Positions 53,289 through 62,129 of a stretch of 64,000 nucleotides of DNA are shown here, piece by piece. The notes beneath the pieces were generated by a model that saw only the letters and a list, made by a program, of their open reading frames with translations, made no database searches and had not been told where the DNA came from. Both the position numbers and the translations under genes were made by a program. Each line of letters opens with the position of its first letter. Within the stretch, counting starts at the first letter, position 1. Origin of the DNA: Rivularia sp. PCC 7116 (GTDB lineage: Bacteria; Cyanobacteriota; Cyanobacteriia; Cyanobacteriales; Nostocaceae); the NCBI RefSeq assembly GCF_000316665.1, contig NC_019678.1, positions 5,146,001 to 5,210,000 of the forward strand, in the 5' to 3' direction.

Positions 53289-54566
53289 ATGTCGAGTAAA
53301 AAGAAAGAGCCAAGCGGATGCGGATGTTTAAATATTCCAATATCAGTAATCGTACTGTTTTTAGGAGGTGGCATCTGGCTATTTACTCAGAGAGATAACT
53401 TAGGTATCAGCAAAATTATTCCTGATAGCGAGCAATTAAATATTCCTTTTATTTCTGCAAAACCTACTCAGGATAATTCAAAACTTCCTTCAAATCCGGC
53501 TCCAGTTGTTTCTTCAAATCCCAAACAATCAACTCAGAAACTTCCTTCAAATCCGGCTCCAATTGCTTCTCCAAAACCGATACCAAAAGTAACTCCCGCT
53601 CCTACAGTTTCTCAATCTCCAGAAATCAAAACTCAGACAAAAGCAGTTGCTATTAAACCCAAACCAGTACCTAAGACACCTTGGGAGAAAAAAGAAATTA
53701 GGGGAATTTATCTAAGTCGCTACCAAGTTACTAATAATGCTAGCGAGCAAATGATTCGTCAAAGAGTTCGTTACTACAAGAGTAAAGGATTTAATACTAT
53801 CATTCATGGTGTTTGGGGAAATGCTTGCACCATGTATAAAAGCGAAGTCATGCAGAAAACCCTCGGCTTTAAAAGTTGTCCCAATCTGTTTCGAGATAAA
53901 TGGTTGGATTGGTTAATTGATGAAGCCCACAAACAGGGAATGGAAGTTCATGCTTATTTTGAAAAAGGAATAAAAATCGATAAGAATAGTCCGATATTCG
54001 ATTTAGCAGTTGAGAAAAGATGGATTGTTGCCGGTATAGATAAAACCTATGCTGGAATCGATCATTATGTACTTGATGTTGAGATTCCTGAAGTTGCGAA
54101 TTTCTTTAAAGATATTTTAGTCGAATTTGTACAAAAATATCCCAAAATTGATGCAGTTCAATGGGATGATTATTTAGGTTATCATGCAGAATTACCAGGT
54201 AAAGTTAATCGCACCGATAAATTAACGAAATTTACCCAGCAAATGATAACTGCAATGAAGCAAGCAAACCCTTCAGTTAGTTTTGATATTTGTCATCATA
54301 ATCCTTATTGGGCTAAAAGATATTTCGCTGCTGATTATCAAAAATGGAAGGTTGATAGAATTTTTATTCAGGCATATAACGAAAAAGGTTTTCAAGATGA
54401 ATTAAATTACGCTAAAAAGGTTGATGGAATTGCCATAAGTGACAGACAGTTTCATCGTGTAGAAGAATTAGTTAAGAATAAAGAGATTAAGAGTATTTTA
54501 GTATTTCCCATTGCTGGGAAGCCTAGAGAAACGGCTGCTGAACTAAATAAATTGATATCGAAATAG
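53289..54566 (+). CDS. GHL10-type putative glycoside hydrolase, membrane-anchored
   Basis: A 425-residue protein with a cytoplasmic Cys-rich start (SGCGCLN), one membrane span (about 16-33), a Pro/Ser-rich linker (about 60-135) containing a duplicated KLPSNPAP unit, and a C-terminal domain like the family 10-like (GHL10/DUF187) hydrolases: EIRGIYLSRYQVTN, AHKQGMEVHAYFEKG, and IDAVQWDDYLG with acidic residues that fit a TIM-barrel active site. Likely periplasmic or surface polysaccharide hydrolase; substrate unknown. A strong hairpin terminates it. Confidence 0.78.
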   Translation: MSSKKKEPSGCGCLNIPISVIVLFLGGGIWLFTQRDNLGISKIIPDSEQLNIPFISAKPTQDNSKLPSNPAPVVSSNPKQSTQKLPSNPAPIASPKPIPKVTPAPTVSQSPEIKTQTKAVAIKPKPVPKTPWEKKEIRGIYLSRYQVTNNASEQMIRQRVRYYKSKGFNTIIHGVWGNACTMYKSEVMQKTLGFKSCPNLFRDKWLDWLIDEAHKQGMEVHAYFEKGIKIDKNSPIFDLAVEKRWIVAGIDKTYAGIDHYVLDVEIPEVANFFKDILVEFVQKYPKIDAVQWDDYLGYHAELPGKVNRTDKLTKFTQQMITAMKQANPSVSFDICHHNPYWAKRYFAADYQKWKVDRIFIQAYNEKGFQDELNYAKKVDGIAISDRQFHRVEELVKNKEIKSILVFPIAGKPRETAAELNKLISK

Positions 54567-54572
54567 ATATAA

Positions 54573-54627
54573 GTTCGTAGTTGCGCTTTAGCGCTAAAGT
54601 TTTTGGCGCTAAAGCGCAACTACGAAC
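54573..54627. terminator. Perfect 22-bp hairpin between convergent genes
   Basis: The left arm 54573-54594 (GTTCGTAGTTGCGCTTTAGC...) and right arm 54606-54627 are exact inverse copies with an 11-base loop. The location, between the GHL10 gene and a convergent small gene, suits a bidirectional terminator. The left arm also occurs at 35831. Confidence 0.65.
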
Positions 54628-54635
54628 CTGTTTTT

Positions 54636-54929
54636 TTAATTCAATTCCCACATTAGTGCTTTTGATTCTTTATCTTTAGCTCTATTAATAAAGTTCAATT
54701 TCTCTAAAGTCCGTAAATAAATTTTACAGGTATTACTATTTAATCCCGTACCTTTGATTATTTCTTCCGTACTCAGTTTATTATCAGATTTTTTTTTAAT
54801 TTCTAAAAGTATATGATTTGCAGTATTTATATAAGAAACAAAACACGGATTGGTTATTTCAGAAGGTTTAACTAAATCTTGTTTCTTTGCTTCTTTCAAA
54901 ATTGAAAATACTTTTTGCTCGTTTGCCAT
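54636..54929 (-). CDS. Small winged-helix-like protein
   Basis: 97 residues. The C-terminal two thirds (LSTEEIIKGTGLNSNTCKIYLRTLEKLNFI) has the pattern of a winged helix DNA-binding domain. No sensor or dimer domain. Could be a small transcriptional regulator or the DNA-binding half of a toxin-antitoxin pair; no partner is evident. Confidence 0.55.
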   Translation of the reverse strand: MANEQKVFSILKEAKKQDLVKPSEITNPCFVSYINTANHILLEIKKKSDNKLSTEEIIKGTGLNSNTCKIYLRTLEKLNFINRAKDKESKALMWELN

Positions 54930-55036
54930 TTTTCAGTGCAATCCTTTTTAGGGATTTTATCATTTTTCGTTACAATCCCGGTTCTTTTTACCTTTCTCAA
55001 ATAATTATTTGTGAATCACAACGAATTGATATAGCT

Positions 55037-55151
55037 TTATTCAGATCTAACTTCTTTACCAGCATCGGCAAAAAATTCATAAGACAGCTTCCTCAAAGGT
55101 TTCTTTGATTAGACTTTTGAGTTCTTTGACGCTCATATCTTTAATTTGCAT
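55037..55151 (-). pseudogene. Frameshifted antitoxin-like remnant
   Basis: A 24-codon frame starts MQIKDMSVKELKSLIKETFEEA, the typical beginning of small cyanobacterial antitoxin-like proteins. It then hits TGA, but another frame continues as FFADAGKEVRSE before a stop, as expected after a frameshift. No toxin gene follows. The remainder of 54930-55036 is non-coding. Confidence 0.4.
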
Positions 55152-55197
55152 ATTAATCTCTTCATGAATTTAAAAAGCAGGCGTTGCTGATTAAAAG

Positions 55198-55282
55198 TAT
55201 GAATTGCCCCTAACCCCCAATTATGGGGGAAGAAGATAATTGAAAGTCCCCTATTTTTGGGGGATTTAGGGGGCATCACTAT
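55198..55282. repeat. Interspersed CCCCTAACCCCC/GGGGGATTTAGGGGG repeat
   Basis: CCCCTAACCCCCAATTATGG, then a second hairpin CCCCTATTTTTGGGG followed by GATTTAGGGGGCATC; a long imperfect inverted repeat. The family is common in cyanobacteria, and one CRISPR spacer (13613-13649) resembles its centre. Confidence 0.75.
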
Positions 55283-55325
55283 GAAGGAAAAAATAAATTC
55301 ATACCCGGATTCAGCAACGCCAAAA

Positions 55326-55345
55326 AGCAGACTAGAAAGCCTGCT
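55326..55345 (-). terminator. Hairpin after the MBL-fold gene
   Basis: On the minus strand AGCAGG...TCTGCT followed by TTTTTGG, 23 bases past the stop of the MBL-fold gene. It looks like a short intrinsic terminator. Confidence 0.55.
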
Positions 55346-55368
55346 CTAAAAAAACTTATAAATCTGTT

Positions 55369-56139
55369 TTAAAAGTTGTAGCTAAAAACCTGAATTGTGC
55401 TATTTTCTGGTATTTTACCAGGGCTTACGCTAATAGTATCGCTGTTACTACGGCGTACCTTCATTCCACCCATTACATTTAGAAAATCATCTAAAGGTGC
55501 AATATCACAATTATCGTTGTCAGCAGCTTGGGTACGATAATGAGTAGGAACTACCAACTTAGGATTCAGAATCTGAATTGCTTTTCTGGCTTCCTCAGCA
55601 TTATAAGCCTTAGCACTACCACCTACAGGTACTAATAGCACGTCAGGACGACCCATCAAAATTTTCTGCTCTAATGAAATAGGTGCAGCAGCTCCTCCTA
55701 AATGCAAGATATTAACTCCTGCTTGCTTCCACTGCCAAGCTGTATTTATTCCAAAACGTTTTCCACCAATGCGATCGTGATCTATCGCTATGCCTTGAAA
55801 CTTAATTCCTTTAAACTGGTAAACCCCCGGTTGATACATTAATTTAGGGCTTCCGGGTAAACCCTCCACCGCACCTTCATCTAAAAGTTGACTGCTAATT
55901 AATACTAAATCAGCAGTAACCTTGGGTGGACGATAGCCAGCAGTACAGCCTATAGTACGAAAAGGGTTTACTAAAATTGTTGTGCCGCCACCCGTAAACA
56001 AAAAGCTAGTATGCCCCAACCATTTAATTGATAGCGAGCCACCAGATTGGGCATTTACTCGCAACCCAGAACCTAAGTTAGCAAACAACGCACCTGCTAA
56101 CCCCGCTCCAGCGTAGCCCATCAACTGTCGTCGTTTCAT
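55369..56139 (-). CDS. MBL-fold protein with incomplete metal site
   Basis: A 256-residue exported protein. The N terminus MKRRQLMGYAGAGLAGALF looks like a twin-arginine signal. The fold resembles UlaG-type metallo-hydrolases (IKWLGHTSFLF, TILVNPF, LHLGGAA, VPTHYR). The usual HxHxDH motif is replaced by ISSQLLDEG, so at least two metal ligands are missing, although AIDHDR, LHLGG and PTHYR keep others. It may bind metal differently or be non-catalytic. Its ATG overlaps the stop of the trpG-type gene by four bases, so they are co-transcribed. Confidence 0.8.
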   Translation of the reverse strand: MKRRQLMGYAGAGLAGALFANLGSGLRVNAQSGGSLSIKWLGHTSFLFTGGGTTILVNPFRTIGCTAGYRPPKVTADLVLISSQLLDEGAVEGLPGSPKLMYQPGVYQFKGIKFQGIAIDHDRIGGKRFGINTAWQWKQAGVNILHLGGAAAPISLEQKILMGRPDVLLVPVGGSAKAYNAEEARKAIQILNPKLVVPTHYRTQAADNDNCDIAPLDDFLNVMGGMKVRRSNSDTISVSPGKIPENSTIQVFSYNF

Positions 56140-56738
56140 TTACTTATCAAAGGTAATTTTTCTAGAAAGTTTTGCAATAATTGCTTTCCCGAATTCGTCA
56201 GGATACTCTCTGGATGAAATTGGACACCTTCTATGTGAGGAAAGTTCCTGTGTCGTACTCCCATAATTGTTCCATCTTCAACCCAGGCAGTAATTTCCAA
56301 CGTATCCGGAATTGTATCTCGCTCTATTACCAAACTATGATACCTGGTTGCGGTCATCGGATTATCTAATCCCCGAAAAACTCCTACCCCTGCATGAAAA
56401 ACTTCTGAAGTTTTACCGTGCATCAACTCTGGAGCAGAAACTATCTTACCACCAAACACCTGACCTATACTTTGATGCCCCAAACATACGCCCAAAATTG
56501 GATAATCTGCACCTAATTCTTCTATTAATTTTAAAGAAATTCCTGCATCTTCCGGTTTTCCAGGACCCGGAGATATTACTATACCATCCGGCTTCAATGC
56601 CCGGATGTCACCTAAAGATATCTTATTGTTACGAAACACTTTAATCTGTTTTGCAACAGAAAAGTTTACAGCTAATTCCCCTAAATATTGTACCAAATTA
56701 TAGGTAAAGCTGTCGTAGTTATCTATGACTATCAGCAC
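56136..56738 (-). CDS. Glutamine amidotransferase, anthranilate/aminodeoxychorismate synthase component II
   Basis: A 200-residue class I amidotransferase supplying ammonia for anthranilate (TrpG) or aminodeoxychorismate (PabA) synthesis. The N terminus MLIVIDNYDSFTYNLVQYL is diagnostic, and the triad is Cys in GVCLGHQSIGQ (about 83) with His/Glu in GVQFHPESI (about 174). Start codon GTG. It is translationally coupled to the downstream MBL-fold gene (ATGA overlap). TrpG and PabA cannot be separated by eye. Confidence 0.9.
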   Translation of the reverse strand: MLIVIDNYDSFTYNLVQYLGELAVNFSVAKQIKVFRNNKISLGDIRALKPDGIVISPGPGKPEDAGISLKLIEELGADYPILGVCLGHQSIGQVFGGKIVSAPELMHGKTSEVFHAGVGVFRGLDNPMTATRYHSLVIERDTIPDTLEITAWVEDGTIMGVRHRNFPHIEGVQFHPESILTNSGKQLLQNFLEKLPLISK

Positions 56739-56813
56739 AGCGATTAAACCCCCAAGTTTTATCTAGCTATGCCAAACTTGTCCGACTGTGTTAGCTAAAG
56801 TAAACCACAAAAT

Positions 56814-57275
56814 TCACAGAGACGATAGAATCAACTCGAACAAAGGAGGCAATATAAGCATAGCAGCAACTAATAATGCGACCAAAGCCGATACTAATAC
56901 CGCACCAGCAGCACAGTCTTTAGCAATTTTCGCTAATTCATGATACTTTTGCTCGACAGTCAAATCAACAACAGATTCAACAGCAGTATTTAACAGTTCC
57001 AAAGCTAAAACTAAGCCGCTAGTAACTGCGATTACTGCTACTTCTACCGGCTTCAGATGTAAAAAAACGCTCAAACCAATTGCCAAAGCGCAAACAGATA
57101 CGTGAATGCGAAAATTACGCTGAGTTTGGAAAGCATAGGTAATTCCAGCCCAAGCATATTTAAAACTGACAAACAAGTTGGAGGCAACTGCCCAAGATAA
57201 ATCTCTTTGTTTAGACACTACGGTTTCTAAACGGTTTGTTTTGGGTGAAGATGAAATTTGCTGGGACATAGGCAT
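56814..57275 (-). CDS. Diacylglycerol kinase family protein
   Basis: A 153-residue membrane kinase of the DgkA/undecaprenol kinase type. After a 25-residue cytoplasmic start come AWAGITYAFQTQRNFRIH, a span (about 55-75), ELLNTAVESVVDLTV (the ATP/metal-binding signature with Glu and Asn) and two more spans. It probably phosphorylates a lipid alcohol such as undecaprenol. It lies downstream of ybeY on the same strand, a pairing common in bacteria. Confidence 0.88.
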   Translation of the reverse strand: MPMSQQISSSPKTNRLETVVSKQRDLSWAVASNLFVSFKYAWAGITYAFQTQRNFRIHVSVCALAIGLSVFLHLKPVEVAVIAVTSGLVLALELLNTAVESVVDLTVEQKYHELAKIAKDCAAGAVLVSALVALLVAAMLILPPLFELILSSL

Positions 57276-57411
57276 AAAAGTATGATTGCTCCAATTGTAG
57301 GATAGAAGTTTTTCCAGAATTTTAAAGGTCGAATCAACTTTTGATAATTTTCTACAGAAATATTTTAAAAAGACAACTTGAAGGCAGGATTAAACTAGTT
57401 GATAAACGTAT

Positions 57412-57954
57412 CTATTCTATGTCTACCTCAATACTTAATGTCTTCAGTAGCATTACTTGCTTTTCTAGCATTCGCTGTAAACTTTCTTCATCAGGATGAT
57501 CCCAGCCTATTAAATGTAGGAAACCGTGAGATGACAGCCAAGCAAGTTCTGTTTTTAATGAATGTTTTTGTTGTATAGCTTGCCTTTGAGCAGTATCAAC
57601 AGAAACTATGATATCGCCAAGGTATAAAGGTTCATCCTCGGTTTCCATTTCTGTTACATGTGGAGAATCTACTTCTAAAGCCGCAAAAGCCAAAACATCT
57701 GTGGGCTTATCTTGATTGCGGTATTGATAATTCAGGGTTTGAATTTCTGAATCATTAGTCAAGCGTAGCCCAATTTCGTAAGCAGAGGATGCCTGAATAT
57801 CGCATTGCATCATATGCATCCACTTACAAAACCAGTTTTCCCAAGTTTTTACACCAATAGGCAAGTTCTCATCGTCATTCTCCACAGGCTCTGTTGGAGA
57901 AGATTGATAAAAATTATCCTGCACGTAAACCTCAACACAAAGCTGTTTATCCAC
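57412..57954 (-). CDS. ybeY: Endoribonuclease YbeY (rRNA maturation)
   Basis: A 180-residue zinc-dependent RNase in 16S rRNA 3' maturation and ribosome quality control. The zinc motif is SSHGFLHLIGWDH (about 148-160), with three His ligands. NYQYRNQDKPTDVLAFA is the conserved core upstream. A roughly 20-residue insertion (about 90-112) is typical of cyanobacterial members. Starts with GTG. It is followed by the dgkA-type gene on the same strand and preceded by DUF3285 with only 14 bases between. Confidence 0.92.
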   Translation of the reverse strand: MDKQLCVEVYVQDNFYQSSPTEPVENDDENLPIGVKTWENWFCKWMHMMQCDIQASSAYEIGLRLTNDSEIQTLNYQYRNQDKPTDVLAFAALEVDSPHVTEMETEDEPLYLGDIIVSVDTAQRQAIQQKHSLKTELAWLSSHGFLHLIGWDHPDEESLQRMLEKQVMLLKTLSIEVDIE

Positions 57955-57968
57955 TTTATCTCCCCTCG

Positions 57969-58124
57969 TTAACGAGTTAGATAAGCAAGACCAACCAAAA
58001 CAGCGAGCAGTCCAACAGTAGTAAGTGCAAAATGTTTTAGCGAGGTGCCACCCTTTTGCACCATATTCCGCATAGCCAGTTTAGTATAACTAGGTTTATC
58101 TTCCTTGGTAGAAGAATCGCTCAT
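57969..58124 (-). CDS. DUF3285 family small membrane protein
   Basis: A 51-residue protein. I choose the ATG at 58122-58124 (MSDSSTKEDKPSYTKLAMRN) because family members start with this segment and GGAA lies upstream; the longer frame adds 20 unlikely residues. One membrane span at the C terminus (about 30-49). Conserved in cyanobacteria, function unknown. Probable operon with ybeY and the dgkA-type gene. Confidence 0.8.
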   Translation of the reverse strand: MSDSSTKEDKPSYTKLAMRNMVQKGGTSLKHFALTTVGLLAVLVGLAYLTR

Positions 58125-58205
58125 AATGATTCCATAACAAACTCTTCTACTAATGTAACAAATTGTTGAGATATGGAGCGCCAATTTGGCATTTTCTATG
58201 AATTT

Positions 58206-58360
58206 CGGAATTGGTAATTGGTAATTGGTAATGGGTAATTGGTAATAGTTAATTAGGAACAGTGAAAAGCTAAGAGTTAAAAGTTAATAATTCTTTTTGC
58301 CCAATGCCCAATGCCCAATGCCCAATGCCCCATTACCCATTACCCATTACCCATTCTCAG
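58206..58360. repeat. Heptamer tracts downstream of prfB
   Basis: TTGGTAA units (58206-58245) and TGCCCAA/TTACCCA units (58298-58357). The latter supplies the last codons and stop of prfB. Confidence 0.9.
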
Positions 58361-59463
58361 TTACTTGGTTTTCCTGCCTTAGATAAGCTTGAATGAAGGA
58401 ATCTAATTCTCCATTCATTACGTCAGTTATAGCCGTTGTTTCGATGTTGGTACGCAAGTCTTTCACCATCTGGTAAGGATGGAATACGTAGTTACGTATT
58501 TGGTTTCCCCAGCTTGCTTCTACCATATCGCCGCGAATTTCAGCGATTTCTTGGGCGTGCTGTTCTTGAGCCACAACCAACAGCTTGGCTTTCAGACGAG
58601 CGAGGGCTTTTTCTTTGTTTTGTAATTGCGAACGTTCTTCAGTACATCGCACGGCGATATTTGTTGGAATATGCACAATTCGTACAGCGGTTTCTACTTT
58701 GTTAACGTTTTGTCCGCCTTTACCGCCAGCCCTAGATGTAGTAATTTCTAAATCCTTGTCGGGGATATCTAACTCTACATTGTCATCTATCTGCGGCATG
58801 ATTTCCACGCCTGCAAAACTAGTTTGTCGCTTACCGTTGGCGTTGAAAGGAGAAATCCTTACCAAGCGATGGGTGCCCATTTCCGAACGTAAATAGCCGT
58901 AGGCATAGCGTCCCGTAATTTCCAGCGTTACCGATTTTATACCAGCTTCATCTCCGTCTGATTTATCGGTGATAGCAACTTTGTAGCCGTGACTTTCTCC
59001 CCAACGGGTATACATTCGCAGCATCATTTCCGCCCAGTCTTGAGCATCAGTACCGCCAGCACCGGCTGTAATAGTAAGTAAAGCGCCTTTACTATCGTAG
59101 GGACCAGAAAGTAACTGCTGCAACTCCCACTGGTCGAGTTCGCGGTTGAGAACTGTAACGTTAGATACAGCTTCGCTAAGTAGGGACTCGTCAGTTTCGG
59201 ATTCCAAAAGTTCGACAACTGCCTTGGTATCCTCTAAGCTAGAATGCCAGTCATGATACTGCTGCAAATGTTCTTTGAGTTCGTTAAGCTCTTGCATCGT
59301 ATCTTGAGCCTTATTTTGATCTTCCCAAAACTCTGGCTGCGCTGCGATTTGTTCTAAATCTTGAATTTTAGCTTTGAGTGCGGGTAAGTCAAAGATAGTC
59401 CTGAGTTTTACCCAGGCGATTAGATAACGTTTCGATTTCGCGTTTGATTTCTAGAACTTCCAT
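58347..59463 (-). CDS. prfB: Peptide chain release factor 2 (programmed +1 frameshift)
   Basis: RF2, which ends translation at UGA and UAA. The full gene starts at ATG 59461-59463, reads 24 codons ([17 protein letters not shown]...), meets an in-frame TGA at 59389-59391 and shifts +1 at CTT-TGA-C to continue as [14 protein letters not shown], giving 371 residues. The stop-reading SPF motif is in [10 protein letters not shown], and the peptidyl-tRNA hydrolysis GGQ is in [13 protein letters not shown]. Length is normal. The stop is inside a heptamer repeat. A divergent tandem paralog lies upstream at 59695-60781. Confidence 0.96.
59386..59403 (-). promoter_or_regulatory. prfB programmed frameshift site
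   Basis: On the minus strand AGGACTATCTTTGAC. CTTTGAC is the classic RF2 slip site: low RF2 lets the ribosome shift at CTT before TGA is read, restoring RF2. AGGA three codons upstream acts as the internal Shine-Dalgarno sequence, weaker than the E. coli AGGGGG. Confidence 0.92.
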
Positions 59464-59694
59464 ATTTGTTTCTATTTGTTAGCTTTGATGCTTCTAGAAT
59501 CTGTGTGTATTTTATATTCCTTTTTGATTCTAGCGATTGTCTGGAAATTTTTCTCGTTTTAAAAAGTGAATTGAGAATTGAGAATTGGGCATTGGGCATT
59601 GGGCATTGGATATTAATTACAGATGGTGCGTGACGGCAATTTCGATTTATTCCGTTGTGTTTGGAAATTTATCATCTGCGTACACACCCGAAAA

Positions 59695-60781
59695 TTAATG
59701 CATTTGTTTGAGATAGGCTTTGGTAAACAAATCCAGATTCCCTTTCATCACTTCCTCAATCTCAACCGTTTCTACGTTGGTACGTGAATCTTTGACTTTT
59801 TGGTAAGGATGAAAGATGTATTCGCGGATTGGGTTATCGAGTGTAGTTTTCGGGGATGGCTTTTTGACATCCTTAAGTGCAACACCTTGAATTTGCATTA
59901 GTGCGAATAATTTGCTTTTGACACAAACTAAAGCTTTTTCCAGATTAGCTAAGTGATTACGCTTTTCAGTAGATGTGACGGAAATACCGGTAGGAATATG
60001 AGTTACTTTTGCTAATGGACTTGGCCCGCGCATATAAGTATGTTTGCCTCTGAGAACTTCCAAATCCCGTTGTGGAATCTCAAAATCCATCGACTCATCC
60101 ACAATCGGCGCAACTTCTAACTTTGCAAAACTAGTTTTGATTGCAGGCTTTTTGCGAAAAGGTGAAATTCGCTTTAGCTGATGAATTCCTTGTTCGGATT
60201 TTAGATATCCGTAAGCATATTTACCAGAAATTTCCAAAGTCACATAGTTAAATCCGCAAAATTCTCCTATGGATTCATCCAAAAACCGAAGCTTGCAGTC
60301 ATGATTATCGCACCAGTGGGCGTACATTCGTTGGAGCATTTCTACCCAATCTTGGCAATCTATATTGCGATCGCAAGCAGTAATAGTAACAAATGCTCCT
60401 TTATCATCAAAAGGTTGATTCAAAAGATTTAGAATCTCAACATGTTTGAGTTTGCTGCTTAAAAATTCATATGTAGTTCGCAATTCTTGTTCTAACTGTT
60501 CGTCAGATTCCGATTCCAGAAGCTGTAAAGCTGCTTTGGCATCGTTTAAACAAGTCTGCCATTCTCGGTATTCTTCTTGCTCGCGGAATATTAAATCAGA
60601 TAATTCTTGAAGGGAGTTTTGAGCAATTAGAGTGTCTTGCCAGAATTCAGCTGTGATGAGTTGCTTTTCTAAATTCCGAACTCTTGCTCTTATTTTATGA
60701 ATGTCAAAGACAGTCTTGGGGTTGGCTGAGGAACTTAGATAACATTTCGATTTCTTGTTTTACTCGTGATAGTGCCAGCAT
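59695..60781 (-). CDS. RF2 paralog lacking the GGQ motif, with retained frameshift site
   Basis: A release-factor-2 homolog in tandem with prfB. The complete gene starts at ATG 60779-60781 (MLALSRVKQEIEM), runs 25 codons to TGA at 60704-60706 and, if shifted +1 at CTTTGAC, continues DIHKIRARVRNLEKQ through AEFWQD and the rest to 59695, giving 361 residues. The domain-2 stop-codon motif SPF is kept (LKRISPFRKK), as are IPTG and FHPYQKVKDSRTN. The GGQ loop is replaced: where RF2 has [13 protein letters not shown] this has a shorter HTYMRGPSPLAK. It cannot hydrolyse peptidyl-tRNA by the known mechanism. It may compete with RF2 or have a regulatory or rescue role. Annotation from the inner TTG alone (262 residues) would hide the N-terminal domain. 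Confidence 0.85.
60701..60718 (-). promoter_or_regulatory. Frameshift site in the RF2 paralog
   Basis: On the minus strand AAGACTGTCTTTGAC. CTTTGAC matches that of prfB, and the preceding text differs only slightly; the internal Shine-Dalgarno-like AGGA is AAGA here, which may lower shifting. Confidence 0.8.
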
Positions 60782-60955
60782 TATTTTATTTTTTTAAGGA
60801 CACGTTATGTATTGTAGTACAAATACAGGTCAAAGGTTAAAAGTTAGAGTTTCATAATGGATGGTGCGTGACGGCACTTTCAATTTATCTCGTTGTGCTT
60901 CGATCATTTATCGTAGCCGTCGCGCACCCTACAATATTTATTTGCAAATTGTGAC

Positions 60956-60985
60956 AAAAAAAAGGCAGGCTGGAAGCCTACCTGA
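60956..60985 (-). terminator. Intrinsic terminator of the Bax-inhibitor-1 gene
   Basis: On the minus strand AGGTAGGCT-TCC-AGCCTGCCT followed by a run of about nine T, 65 bases after the stop. A strong, typical Rho-independent terminator. Confidence 0.85.
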
Positions 60986-61049
60986 TAAGTCAATTACTTT
61001 TTAATTCCTAACTATCCCCATGCCCTATGCCCAATTTTCTTAAATTTTC

Positions 61050-61784
61050 TTAGTCTCTTCCGCCGCCGCTAATGGCAATTAAAAGACGTAAGATGAAGAC
61101 GAATAAATTGATGTAGGTAAGGTACATCGATAATGCTGCGGGTAAATATTCGTCATCTTGATAGGTACGAGGTAGTACGTAGAAGTCAACTACCGCAGCA
61201 CCAGCGAATAAACATACGCCCAAGCCAGAGATACCTATTTCCAACCAACCGGGGGTATATACGCCAAATAAGGAAAGTCCTAGTTGCAGAATCATCACTG
61301 CAATTAAGGCAATTACACCCAAGCGGACGGTTTTGGTTAAAGCCATACCGTCAGAGTCGGAAAGGTTTGAACCGATTTGACGGGCTGCGATAAAGGTGAC
61401 TCCACAACCGAGAGCGGCAATACCAATACCTTCAATGCCTACTCCTTGAGTTCTCAACGCGACAAATACTAATCCGCTAAGGGTATACCCAGATAAGAGG
61501 CTGTAGGCTGCTAGTAGAGGTAATGCAACTTGCTTATTACCTTTAGAAGCTACATTTTGAGCGACGAAAAATAAAATTAGAGAAACGATTAACGCTCCGA
61601 AAAAAGTGGGATAAAACAGTTGAGGATTATTGCGGATAACACCAAGTCCACCGTAAGTTCCCAAAGCAGTAAGTACTAACCCACCACCGACATAGGGTAG
61701 TGCGTTAGCAATTACATTAGGTCCCACAAGGGCTTGATTTTTTGCGTCACGAATGGCGTTTCGGAAATTGCTCGTATTACTCAT
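61050..61784 (-). CDS. Bax inhibitor-1 family membrane protein
   Basis: A 244-residue integral membrane protein of the BI-1/YccA group with seven predicted spans and the C-terminal family ending (ALSMYLTYINLFVFILRLL). The Asp residues of the last helices that sense pH or calcium in bacterial BsYetJ may correspond to the DFYVLPRTYQDDEYLP segment. Function in cyanobacteria is unknown; homologs are calcium-leak channels or regulators of membrane proteases. Single gene with its own terminator. Confidence 0.88.
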   Translation of the reverse strand: MSNTSNFRNAIRDAKNQALVGPNVIANALPYVGGGLVLTALGTYGGLGVIRNNPQLFYPTFFGALIVSLILFFVAQNVASKGNKQVALPLLAAYSLLSGYTLSGLVFVALRTQGVGIEGIGIAALGCGVTFIAARQIGSNLSDSDGMALTKTVRLGVIALIAVMILQLGLSLFGVYTPGWLEIGISGLGVCLFAGAAVVDFYVLPRTYQDDEYLPAALSMYLTYINLFVFILRLLIAISGGGRD

Positions 61785-62129
61785 ATTTACAACAAGTTCT
61801 TAATTGAGATATTGCTCTTTCTTCTATTTTTACGCAATTTATTTGAATCCTGACGAGTGGATGGTTCTTTTAAGAACAATTTAATAAATGCAAAAGTTAG
61901 TCCAGTCAAAGTTTCAAGCCAATGATAGTTATTTGTCTTGACATACAAACAAATTAATGAACATTAATAAAATGCGTACAAATACGTATGCAAGGGGTCT
62001 GACTCCTTGTAAATTCAGTAGAACAACGAATGGTGTGAAAAAGGATTCGCAAGGAAAATAATTACAGCTTTGATAAAACTTTACTCGGCTCGGTTTTTTA
62101 AAGGAAAAAGAGTCCCTAAAGGAAATTAT
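61785..62129. other. Divergent intergenic region upstream of sigma factor gene
   Basis: 345 bases between divergent genes. Contains a small hairpin CAAGGGGTCTGACTCCTTG (61991-62009). Promoters of both genes are expected; none is clear. The AAAGGA site at 62118-62123 belongs to the sigma factor gene. Confidence 0.45.

Noticed and set aside
59695-60483. Treating the RF2 paralog as a 262-residue protein starting at the inner TTG
   Set aside because: The upstream 300 bases encode a complete RF2-like N-terminal domain joined by the CTTTGAC shift, so the short form is only the second frame.
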